Shown here one piece after another: positions 7,708 through 14,389 of a DNA stretch of 25,468 nt. A model generated the notes under the pieces. It was not told the DNA's origin and did no database searches. It saw nothing but the letters and a program-made list of their open reading frames with translations. The first letter of the stretch is position 1. Every line of letters begins with the position of its first letter. Both the position numbers and the translations under genes were made by a program. This DNA comes from an uncultured Catenibacterium sp. (GTDB lineage Bacteria; Bacillota_I; Bacilli_A; Erysipelotrichales; Coprobacillaceae), in NCBI RefSeq assembly GCF_900540665.1, contig NZ_UQGV01000021.1, forward strand, positions 1 to 25,468, read 5' to 3'.

Positions 7708-7741
7708 TGGTTACTACTTCAGATCCTTTATTTCCTATAAT
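7708..7741 (+). promoter_or_regulatory. Promoter of the VWA-PP2C-kinase operon with shared 14-nt box
   Basis: TGGTTACTACTTCA (7708-7721), 14 bases, then TATAAT (7736-7741). No good -35 hexamer exists; the box covers that region. The same arrangement, with one base changed in the box and one in the -10, recurs at 11117-11150 ahead of the zinc-ribbon/JAB pair. An activator or alternative-sigma contact site is a plausible reading. Confidence 0.6.
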
Positions 7742-7779
7742 TAAGTCATACCAAAGGGGTATACAAGGAGGAAATAAAT

Positions 7780-8469
7780 ATGTTTAACATGAAAGAATAT
7801 CCACGTGGTGGAGCTATGAATGGAGATATCATCAATAGAACAGAGATGCATCTTCCATGTGTCGTATTAGTAGACACATCTTCTTCAATGCGTAGCGTAC
7901 AAGATCAGATTGAAAGAGGATTAGATACTTTAGTGAATTCATTAGATGACCAGGCTAAAGGATGTGTAGAATTCTGTGTCATTGGATTCGACGATGAGGC
8001 TAAAATTATCGCCCCATTCTCACCCGTTTACGAGTTCTATCGCCCATTCATTGATTGTGATGGTATGACAGCTATGCATGAGGCCGTTGAGTTAGGTATG
8101 AGTGAAATTAAAACACGTGTAGCACAATACAAACAGGAACATGTGCCTTATTATCGCCCTTGGATCTTTATGCTTACAGATGGTGGCGCAAATGATCCAG
8201 ACAACGGTGCATTTGAAAGATTATTAGACTTTCAGAAAGATAATCATACTACTTTCTTTCCTGTAGCTATTGGTGATGCTGATATCGGACTTCTCAAAAC
8301 ACTAAGAGAAGATGGATTAGTTTTAAAGGCAAGCAAGGAAAACTTTGTAGGTGCTTTTGTATGGTTAAGTAACAGCATGAGTAGAATTTCTCATTCTAGG
8401 GGAGAGAGCACTGCTACACTTCCATCTACCAAAGATTATCAGTTAGAAGTAGAAGTAAGAGGGATGTAA
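7780..8469 (+). CDS. VWA-domain protein, TerY/YegL-like
   Basis: A 229-residue single von Willebrand factor A domain. The metal-ion-dependent adhesion site is intact: D32-T-S34-S-S36, Thr97 in DGMTAM and Asp134 in MLTDGG. It has no signal peptide or membrane segment, so it is an intracellular metal-dependent protein-binding module like TerY/YegL. The ATG at 7780 follows AAGGAGG. It is the first gene of an operon with a PP2C phosphatase and a kinase, the 'TerY-P triad' arrangement described for tellurite-resistance-related systems and seen in E. coli as yegL-yegK-yegI. In such sets VWA is thought to recruit partners to the kinase/phosphatase pair; that role is inference here. Confidence 0.88.
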   Translation: MFNMKEYPRGGAMNGDIINRTEMHLPCVVLVDTSSSMRSVQDQIERGLDTLVNSLDDQAKGCVEFCVIGFDDEAKIIAPFSPVYEFYRPFIDCDGMTAMHEAVELGMSEIKTRVAQYKQEHVPYYRPWIFMLTDGGANDPDNGAFERLLDFQKDNHTTFFPVAIGDADIGLLKTLREDGLVLKASKENFVGAFVWLSNSMSRISHSRGESTATLPSTKDYQLEVEVRGM

Positions 8470-8477
8470 TTACATTT

Positions 8478-8511
8478 AGAGATTGCGGTTGTTACTTCTA
8501 CAATCTCTTTT
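8478..8511 (+). terminator. Weak hairpin between VWA and PP2C genes, possible attenuator
   Basis: AGAGATTG (8478-8485) and CAATCTCT (8501-8508) form an 8-bp stem with a 15-nt loop, followed by only a few T bases. This could lower expression of the downstream genes relative to the VWA gene. Confidence 0.45.
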
Positions 8512-8535
8512 ACTAGATGAAAGGAGTGAATATTT

Positions 8536-9609
8536 ATGATTCATACATTTAATATTACCCAGCAGGGAGAAAGTCATATTAAGAAAGATCTGCCATGCCA
8601 GGATTACAGTTGTACTAAACGTATGACACATCTTGATCAAGAGATTATTATTGCGGCAATATCAGATGGTGTCGGAAGCTGTGAATATAGTCAGATTGGT
8701 TCTAAAGTTGCAGTAGAAAGCTTTATTGAATGTCTTACTTTTAATATTGAGAATAAAGTAGAAGAATTCTCTGAAGAAACTATACTTACTATACTTAAAC
8801 ATGCATTTCATTATAGCTTATCACAAATTAATAAAACTTCAGAAAAAGATGAACTTCCCTTCTTAGAATATGATTGTACCCTTACAGGTGTTGTATATGT
8901 TGGGAATACTCTCTATTTTGGTCATATTGGTGATGATGGGATTGTTGCTCTTTACTCTGACAGAAAGTATGAAATGATTACAGAAAGACATAAAGGTGAA
9001 GAAGTAAACACTGTGTTTCCATTAAGAGAGGAGGATACATGGCAGTTTGGGAAATGTAATGATGTTGCTTCATGTGTTTTAATGACTGATGGCGTATTAG
9101 ACTTTTGTGTTGATTCAATTGCGATGAATAATAGAGTATTCTTTCCATTCCTAGAACCAGCACTTACTGAAACTGAAAAAGAGGAAAAAGAACAACAATT
9201 AGAATGGGAAAATTATCTAGCAGGTAAAAGTGAAGATTTCCCTGACTTTAGAAACATAGTAACAGATGATATCAGCTTTGTAGTAATCCAGAATGTTGAT
9301 CAATTAAAGGAGATGGAACTCCCTATTCCATTTGATAGTAAGAAATGGGAAGAAGATACACTTAAGAGAAAGAAAAAAATAGATGAAATATTATATGCAG
9401 ATCATTATGAACATAAGGAAAAGCTAAATAAAGAGAAACTAGATAATGAGAAGTCAGATAAAGAAGAGTCACATAAAGAGGATAATGTGACTGATAATGA
9501 AGGAAAAGAAGCTGTAAAGGATATGTTTAATGCAGCTTATAGAGTGGGAAAGTATATTAAAAAACAACTCACAAATGTGGGTGAAAAAAGCAATAAAGAT
9601 AAGGAGTGA
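8536..9609 (+). CDS. PP2C-family protein phosphatase with charged C-terminal tail
   Basis: A 357-residue protein. Residues 1-252 are a PP2C-type metal-dependent serine/threonine phosphatase: Asp23 in CQDY, Asp44-Gly45 in SDGVG, GHIGDDG (129-135), TDG (184-186) and Asp244-Asp245 near the end of the domain. These match the metal-binding acidic residues of the bacterial PP2C group that includes YegK/PphC. Residues about 255-357 are lysine/glutamate-rich and probably form a coiled coil or flexible linker, an extension not needed for catalysis. The ATG at 8536 has AAGGAG nine bases upstream. Its stop codon lies inside the kinase translation-initiation region, so the two are likely translationally coupled and act on the same substrates, possibly including the kinase itself. 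Confidence 0.9.
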   Translation: MIHTFNITQQGESHIKKDLPCQDYSCTKRMTHLDQEIIIAAISDGVGSCEYSQIGSKVAVESFIECLTFNIENKVEEFSEETILTILKHAFHYSLSQINKTSEKDELPFLEYDCTLTGVVYVGNTLYFGHIGDDGIVALYSDRKYEMITERHKGEEVNTVFPLREEDTWQFGKCNDVASCVLMTDGVLDFCVDSIAMNNRVFFPFLEPALTETEKEEKEQQLEWENYLAGKSEDFPDFRNIVTDDISFVVIQNVDQLKEMELPIPFDSKKWEEDTLKRKKKIDEILYADHYEHKEKLNKEKLDNEKSDKEESHKEDNVTDNEGKEAVKDMFNAAYRVGKYIKKQLTNVGEKSNKDKE

Positions 9610-9614
9610 GATCT

Positions 9615-11084
9615 ATGATCTATTATGGAAGAAATCACAAAATATATGATTTAGGTCAACGCTTGGGCGGTGGTGGCGAAGGTGAAATCTATGATATTGT
9701 AGGTAATCCTTCTCTAGTCGCAAAGATATATTTTAATAGTAAATTCAACCCTGTTCCTGGTAATAGTAATCCTCGTAAAAATTTAAAAGAGAAGATTGAA
9801 ACAATGTTGGAACAGCCTGTTCAGCCATATGTAAATGGTGTACTAACTGTTGCCTGGCCTCAGGATCTATTACTGAACCAGCAAGGACAGTTTGTTGGTT
9901 ATGTTATGCCTAGAGTAAAAAGTACACATCATATCTTTGCAGCAAGTAGAGAAAGAGAACGTATGCAGCTCTATCCACACTATACATGGAAAACCTCTAT
10001 TGCGATTGCCTATAATCTATCTTTAGCGGTAAAGATCATACATCAATCAAATGCGGTTATAGGAGACATGAACCCCAATAATATTATGATTGATGAACAT
10101 GGCCATGTGACAATCATCGATACTGATTCCTTCAACATTACCAATAAGAAAACAGGTAAGGTTTATAAGTGTAGTGTTGGTATCTCAGAGATGCTAGCTC
10201 CTGAATTACAGGGAAAGAATTTAGCAGATTCAAGAAGTGTATTTAATGAGAAAACAGATGATTTCTCATTGGCTATTCATATATGTACCTTGTTGATGAA
10301 TAACTGTCATCCTTTTGGTTGTACAAGCTTTAATATTTCACAGTCATCTACAAGTACTAACCCTGTTGTCTACAATATTTTAAGAGGGAATTGTCCTTAT
10401 GTAACCAACGCCAAAGGAAAAGCTTCATCTGATTCACCAGATGTCAAGATGCTTCCAAAAGATATCAGAGACTTATTTGATCGTGCATTTAACTATACTT
10501 CTTCTACTGCCATTAAATCTTCTACTATTCTTAAAAGACCAAGTGCAAGAGAATGGCAGAATGCTTTAGGAAAGCTATTGAAAAGTAATATGAAAACATG
10601 TAAAAAACTTTATCCTGAAGTACATGTCTATCCTGCAAGTTATCATAAGTGTCCCTGGTGTGCAATCAAAAGTAAAGTGCCATCAAAAAACATTAATATC
10701 AATCAACTCAGTCAATCCTGGAAATTATGGCTTGTATGTATATTAAGTGGATTAGTTTTTAGTCCATTCCTAGCTAAATATTTTATTCCCATTTGCATTA
10801 AACTATGTGGGACATCTTTTGAACTCACAACAGCACGTATTATTTTGGCTATTGTCGGTAGTATTACTGGTGCTATCATTGCATTCTATGCACAAAAACA
10901 TTATATAAAATCAGGTTATGAATATACTTGGTTATCACTTGGACTATTAGTCCCCTTTGCGACAGTTGTATCTTCTTCTTTAGTTGTCGTATGTGGTTTT
11001 CTTGCTGTATATGTTGCTGAAATTATAATGAATGTATGCATAATCATTTTAATCTTTACAATACTTTTCGGTATATTCTCATAA
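9615..11084 (+). CDS. Membrane-anchored Ser/Thr protein kinase of the TerY-P triad (YegI-like)
   Basis: A 489-residue protein. The kinase domain spans about 10-325: glycine-rich loop LGGGGEGEIY (18-26), Lys37 in VAKIY, catalytic loop IGDMNPNN with Asp151 and Asn156, metal-binding IIDTDSF (DTD in place of DFG, Asp169), APE (195-197) and Asp216 of helix F. HRD is replaced by IGD, as I expect in YegI-like kinases. A CPWC pair (346-349) looks like half of a zinc site. Residues 370-489 contain about four hydrophobic helices, so it is anchored in the membrane with the kinase probably cytoplasmic. The ATG at 9615 is eight bases after AAGGAG; GTG at 9606 is possible but lies in that site. Key catalytic residues are present, so activity is expected. 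Confidence 0.88.
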   Translation: MIYYGRNHKIYDLGQRLGGGGEGEIYDIVGNPSLVAKIYFNSKFNPVPGNSNPRKNLKEKIETMLEQPVQPYVNGVLTVAWPQDLLLNQQGQFVGYVMPRVKSTHHIFAASRERERMQLYPHYTWKTSIAIAYNLSLAVKIIHQSNAVIGDMNPNNIMIDEHGHVTIIDTDSFNITNKKTGKVYKCSVGISEMLAPELQGKNLADSRSVFNEKTDDFSLAIHICTLLMNNCHPFGCTSFNISQSSTSTNPVVYNILRGNCPYVTNAKGKASSDSPDVKMLPKDIRDLFDRAFNYTSSTAIKSSTILKRPSAREWQNALGKLLKSNMKTCKKLYPEVHVYPASYHKCPWCAIKSKVPSKNININQLSQSWKLWLVCILSGLVFSPFLAKYFIPICIKLCGTSFELTTARIILAIVGSITGAIIAFYAQKHYIKSGYEYTWLSLGLLVPFATVVSSSLVVVCGFLAVYVAEIIMNVCIIILIFTILFGIFS

Positions 11085-11116
11085 TTTGACTAATTTTTCC
11101 AAAAAATCATGATTTG

Positions 11117-11150
11117 TGGTTACTAGTTCAATACATCATTCATATACAAT
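11117..11150 (+). promoter_or_regulatory. Promoter of the zinc-ribbon/JAB pair with the shared 14-nt box
   Basis: TGGTTACTAGTTCA (11117-11130), 14 bases, then TACAAT (11145-11150). The box differs in one base from 7708-7721 and the spacing to the -10 is identical. It sits in the gap after the kinase gene. Confidence 0.55.
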
Positions 11151-11178
11151 TCACTTATAGAAAAGGAGGAACAGAAGT

Positions 11179-11343
11179 ATGAAAAAAATTGTTAAAAAAA
11201 TTCCAAACGTAAAGCTATTCAGTAATTATTTTAAATGTCCAAAATGTGGATGGGAAACTGATGGTCCACGTCTAGTCAAAGGTGATATTGCACAATGCCC
11301 TTGTGATGAGTGTGGCTTCTCATATCTTGTAAGAATCAAATAG
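11179..11343 (+). CDS. Small zinc-ribbon protein (54 residues)
   Basis: A 54-codon gene with a strong ribosome-binding site (AAAAGGAGGA, 11161-11170). After a lysine-rich start, Cys20 and Cys23 in CPKCG and Cys40, Cys42 and Cys45 in CPCDECG can supply a four-cysteine zinc or iron site of rubredoxin/zinc-ribbon type. No larger domain is present. It stops one base before the JAB gene begins (TAGAATG), so the two are almost certainly cotranslated. It may be an adaptor, metal carrier or substrate in the kinase/JAB system; I do not recognise a named family. Confidence 0.75.
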   Translation: MKKIVKKIPNVKLFSNYFKCPKCGWETDGPRLVKGDIAQCPCDECGFSYLVRIK

Positions 11344-11344
11344 A

Positions 11345-11755
11345 ATGATAGCAAAAATGAGTAATAGATGTATCTCTCAAATATATCAAACTATATATGA
11401 TTTACACAACAACTATGAAATAGGTGGTATTCTTCTAGGAATAAGAACTCCTATCAGTATCATAGGATTGCAAGCAATAAGTATTCCATCAATGAATCTA
11501 AGTAGCTTTTCATATCATCTAGATGGTGATAAAGCGACAGAGATAGTAAATGATTCAAGCTATGATTTTATCGGAATATGGCATAGTCATATTAATTCAT
11601 GCAATCATTTTTCTATATCAGATGAAAGTGTGAACCGTGAATTAGCCAAGATATTTGATGGAATCATATCAGTTCTAGCTGTTATAGATGATACATCAGT
11701 AAACATTTCATCATTCTATATTAATCAAGATGGAAAAAGCATCCAATGTACGTGA
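11345..11755 (+). CDS. JAB/MPN (JAMM) metallopeptidase-like protein
   Basis: A 136-residue single-domain protein with a complete JAMM signature: Glu25 in EIGGILLG, His80-Ser-His82, then seven residues, Ser90 and Asp93 (E...HxHx7SxxD). Enzymes with this motif are zinc peptidases that cleave isopeptide bonds of ubiquitin-like proteins or process sulfur-carrier proteins. No ubiquitin-like, E1 or E2 gene is seen nearby, so its substrate is unknown. It has no clear ribosome-binding site; translation probably depends on the zinc-ribbon gene, whose stop codon is one base upstream. It ends in a terminator shared with the convergent gene. Catalytic competence is likely; a link to the kinase triad is inferred from position and the shared promoter box. 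Confidence 0.85.
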   Translation: MIAKMSNRCISQIYQTIYDLHNNYEIGGILLGIRTPISIIGLQAISIPSMNLSSFSYHLDGDKATEIVNDSSYDFIGIWHSHINSCNHFSISDESVNRELAKIFDGIISVLAVIDDTSVNISSFYINQDGKSIQCT

Positions 11756-11781
11756 AAAGGCCCGACAATGTCGGGCCTTTT
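11755..11781. terminator. Strong bidirectional terminator
   Basis: AAAAGGCCCGAC (11755-11766), loop AAT, GTCGGGCCTTTT (11770-11781). The symmetric A/T flanks let it end transcripts from both the JAB gene and the convergent gene; it overlaps both stop codons. Confidence 0.93.
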
Positions 11782-13339
11782 ATATGAATTTTTTATAGAT
11801 TTGATATTCACTAATTAAGTTTTTAACTGCTTCATAAGAATCTGGTTCTGTGTAAGAAAGATATGCAAAGTCTTTCTTATATCTTGTAAAGATCATATCA
11901 AAATTGTTATCTACATGTTGATCAATAGGCATTAGATCTAACTGCATATGGGCTTTTTCTTTTAAGCCCATATGCGTATAAAAATGATACAAAGCCATAC
12001 GAATAAGAATTGTCTTTGAATTCTCATGAATATAGAAATAGAAGGTAGCTATAGAATGATAATGATCAGCCAAGAAATATAAAGCTTCATTGTATTGAGT
12101 AGAGTTTTCTCCATACAGCTTCTTTGTGATACGTACAATAAGATTACGCACATAGCCTGATTTATTATGATACTCTTCACATAACTCAACAGGATCTTCT
12201 CTTGTTGAAAGATCGTACTTTATATATTGTAAGTAACATGTTGCGATATTCGCATATATACGACTTAATACATAAAGGGCATTGATTTCTTCTTCACTTA
12301 TAGAACGATTTCTTAATAATCTATTTTCATATACTGTTATATAGATTTCTTCATCAAGATTTGAGTTAAGCTTGTTTAAATGGGCATTTTGAAGAAGATT
12401 CTTCAATGCAGTTAAACACATATCCATTTTTTCTTTTTGCGTGATTGGTTTGTTATGATTTTCAATACGTACAATATTATTGTTTTTAGATAATTTAATA
12501 TTTCCTTGTATTGATTGATCTGAATTTTCAATCATAATCCCATAAATTGACCCTTGTATCCTACGTATATCATTCACAGAAACATTGACAAAATCATCAT
12601 CATCATAGATTTGATTTAAGAAGTTCAATACTTCCAGATTAATACGATACGCATCCTCATGATGCATTTTATCTAGTATATCTGAGATGGAATATAACGT
12701 ATTCATAAAAGTAATTGTTTCTTCTTGTGATAGAGTATAAAAAGAATCATTATCCAAAACATTCTTAAAGAAATGAATGTATTCAGTCTTAATGTTTTTA
12801 AACAAGTCATTCGCTTTATTGGTTTGTAGTAGTTCTGTGATATCATCTATTCTTTGTTGGTAGAACTCTAAAGTAACAGGTAATCTAAACTTCATGTACT
12901 CATCAATAATCTTATTAATCATGTCAACTGGTATTCTATAGGGTTGAATATGATTTGTAGAATATTGATCATAGTAATGATGCCATAAATCTAGAATTAA
13001 ATCTTGATATATACTTAGAGTATTTTTATCACATTTAGTAAGAATATCTGGACCTTCAATGTGATCAATATATTTATGGATCATCAATAGTTCTAATAAC
13101 TGTGTTGTCTTTTGAATACATACATCTGTATCACTTTGAAAGAATCTTTTAAGGGCAGAAACATATATTTCTGGCTTAGGAAAAGGCTCATTCTTTTCTA
13201 TTTTCTTTATATCTCTTCCTAATTGATATGAAGAAAATAAATCCTCATATAATCCACTACGATCATTATGATAAGTAAGTATTCCTAATGTCTGATTAAA
13301 TATTATCAATACAAGATTCTTAAAATCAATATTGTTCAT
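11780..13339 (-). CDS. Large helical protein of unknown function
   Basis: A 519-residue protein that I do not recognise. It is predicted almost wholly alpha-helical, rich in Leu, Ile, Tyr, Asn and Asp, with no signal peptide, membrane segment or catalytic motif. Regions with regularly spaced aromatic and alanine residues (for example YVLSRIYANIATCYLQYI and ALYFLADHYHSIATFYFYI) resemble tetratricopeptide-type helical pairs, so a scaffold or sensor role is possible. The ATG at 13339 has AAAGGA nine bases upstream; an earlier in-frame ATG at 13363 lies inside the -10 element and is unlikely. It is convergent with the kinase/JAB cluster and shares its terminator, but nothing in the sequence proves a functional link. 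Confidence 0.75.
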   Translation of the reverse strand: MNNIDFKNLVLIIFNQTLGILTYHNDRSGLYEDLFSSYQLGRDIKKIEKNEPFPKPEIYVSALKRFFQSDTDVCIQKTTQLLELLMIHKYIDHIEGPDILTKCDKNTLSIYQDLILDLWHHYYDQYSTNHIQPYRIPVDMINKIIDEYMKFRLPVTLEFYQQRIDDITELLQTNKANDLFKNIKTEYIHFFKNVLDNDSFYTLSQEETITFMNTLYSISDILDKMHHEDAYRINLEVLNFLNQIYDDDDFVNVSVNDIRRIQGSIYGIMIENSDQSIQGNIKLSKNNNIVRIENHNKPITQKEKMDMCLTALKNLLQNAHLNKLNSNLDEEIYITVYENRLLRNRSISEEEINALYVLSRIYANIATCYLQYIKYDLSTREDPVELCEEYHNKSGYVRNLIVRITKKLYGENSTQYNEALYFLADHYHSIATFYFYIHENSKTILIRMALYHFYTHMGLKEKAHMQLDLMPIDQHVDNNFDMIFTRYKKDFAYLSYTEPDSYEAVKNLISEYQIYKKFI

Positions 13340-13361
13340 GATATCACATCCTTTATGGTAC

Positions 13362-13391
13362 ATTATACTGCATTGATTACTAATAACTCAA
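13362..13391 (-). promoter_or_regulatory. Promoter of the helical-protein gene
   Basis: On the - strand TTGAGT (13391-13386), an 18-bp spacer and TATAAT (13367-13362). The -10 overlaps the alternative upstream ATG, which supports the start at 13339. Confidence 0.7.
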
Positions 13392-13399
13392 CGAACAAA

Positions 13400-13453
13400 A
13401 CGCCGTGTTTACCGCACACCTATAGAGGTGGGGGGGATTCTTGCTCACGGCGT
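13400..13453 (-). ncRNA. Structured element, possible terminator or type I antitoxin relic
   Basis: ACGCCGTG (13400-13407) pairs with CACGGCGT (13446-13453), enclosing a second stem CACCT / AGGTG around ATAG and a run of seven G (C on the - strand). On the - strand it is followed by TTTTGTT, so it can act as a terminator, but the nested stems, homopolymer run and higher GC than its surroundings suggest a small structured RNA. A 17-codon frame (13420-13473, -) with a weak AGAGGG site crosses it. No toxin-like peptide was found beside it. Confidence 0.4.
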
Positions 13454-13457
13454 GTAA

Positions 13458-13509
13458 AAAAACAATTCATCATATCCCTCTTACAGTTATCATATCATGA
13501 ATTGTTTTT
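13458..13509. terminator. Bidirectional terminator downstream of the Nif3-like gene
   Basis: AAAAACAATTCAT (13458-13470) is perfectly complementary to ATGAATTGTTTTT (13497-13509), a 13-bp stem with T-runs on both strands and a 26-nt loop. It lies just beyond the Nif3-like stop codon. Confidence 0.7.
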
Positions 13510-13545
13510 ATACTTCATTTTTATCAAATTCGTGCTTAAAAATGC

Positions 13546-14331
13546 TTATTCATCCATATGGTATATACCATAATCATTAGATACAAAAGTAAATGTCACT
13601 TCTGGGAACTGTTTAGACAAGTACTCTACCATATGTTCCATACCTGGTGCTTCACATGTCATATGATTAATCACTATAAGTGGAATATCATGATCTACTG
13701 CCCACTGGACACCTATCCAGTTACTTACACCATCATCACTGACTAAACATGCATCTGCACCTTCTTCATACATTTCAAATATATCTGTACAAGCACCTGT
13801 ACCTATGCCTAATCTATGTATTATTTGAGTCTTATCTCCTATAATTTCTATACCTTGCTGGTGGTAACATTTAATCTTATCAATAATATGATGTGCACAT
13901 TCTTCTACTGTCATATTAATATCATGAGTATATCTATAATAAGAATGATCATGTGATTCTTCAAAATCTAGATCTAATGTGTTAGCCCAGCTATCTCTAA
14001 TTCCATATTCAGGATAGACATCCCACAAATCATGACATCTATAAATAGTAATATTATTTTCCTTTAATAATGCTTCTTTTTCTTTTTGTGCTTTATAAAT
14101 TAATGTAGGTAAAGTGGTAGATGCGAGATAGAATGGATTCTCATGTAAAATAATAAAATGTATATCATGTTCTATTGCATATTGAATCACTTTATTAGTC
14201 GCAACCCAGCATGTTATTACTTCGCTTATTTCTGTTTGATCATCCCCAAACAATATACGATCTCTTGTACAGCTTCTATTCACCCATTCACCCTGTGACT
14301 CTAATAAGTCTATGATATCTCTTATTCTCAT
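13546..14331 (-). CDS. Nif3-like dinuclear-metal protein
   Basis: A 261-residue protein fitting the Nif3 (NGG1-interacting factor 3 / GTP cyclohydrolase 1 type 2-like) family, hexameric proteins with a two-metal site. Visible traits are an N-terminal MRIRDIIDLLE helix, the strand and metal-ligand segment HFIILHENPF near 60, a central glycine-rich strand (RLGIGTGACTD) and a C-terminal VINHMTCEAPGMEHM with further candidate ligands. The biochemical role of this family is unsettled. The ATG at 14331 has GGAGG seven bases upstream. A -10 (TATAAT, plus-strand 14351-14356) lies just upstream, implying a very short leader. It follows the RecJ-like gene but is separated from it by a terminator. Confidence 0.8.
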   Translation of the reverse strand: MRIRDIIDLLESQGEWVNRSCTRDRILFGDDQTEISEVITCWVATNKVIQYAIEHDIHFIILHENPFYLASTTLPTLIYKAQKEKEALLKENNITIYRCHDLWDVYPEYGIRDSWANTLDLDFEESHDHSYYRYTHDINMTVEECAHHIIDKIKCYHQQGIEIIGDKTQIIHRLGIGTGACTDIFEMYEEGADACLVSDDGVSNWIGVQWAVDHDIPLIVINHMTCEAPGMEHMVEYLSKQFPEVTFTFVSNDYGIYHMDE

Positions 14332-14360
14332 ATGTGTTCCTCCTCTAATAATTATACGCT

Positions 14361-14389
14361 AAAAAAGACATTCTTAATCAAGAATGTCT
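14361..14389 (-). terminator. Intrinsic terminator of the RecJ-like gene
   Basis: AGACATTCTT (14366-14375) pairs with AAGAATGTCT (14380-14389) around AATC. On the - strand it is followed by TTTTTT, and it overlaps the last codons of the gene. Confidence 0.92.

Noticed and set aside
11085..11178. Terminator after the kinase gene
   Set aside because: No stem with a T-run was found; the gap holds a promoter-like box instead, so read-through into the zinc-ribbon gene remains possible.
13340..13391. A third copy of the cassette promoter box ahead of the helical-protein gene (GTTATTAGT resembles GTTACTAGT)
   Set aside because: The match is partial and its distance to the -10 differs by about six bases, so it is probably chance.
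13355..13573. 72-residue + strand frame over the structured gap
   Set aside because: It has no ribosome-binding site, odd composition, and lies over promoter, hairpin and terminator sequences.
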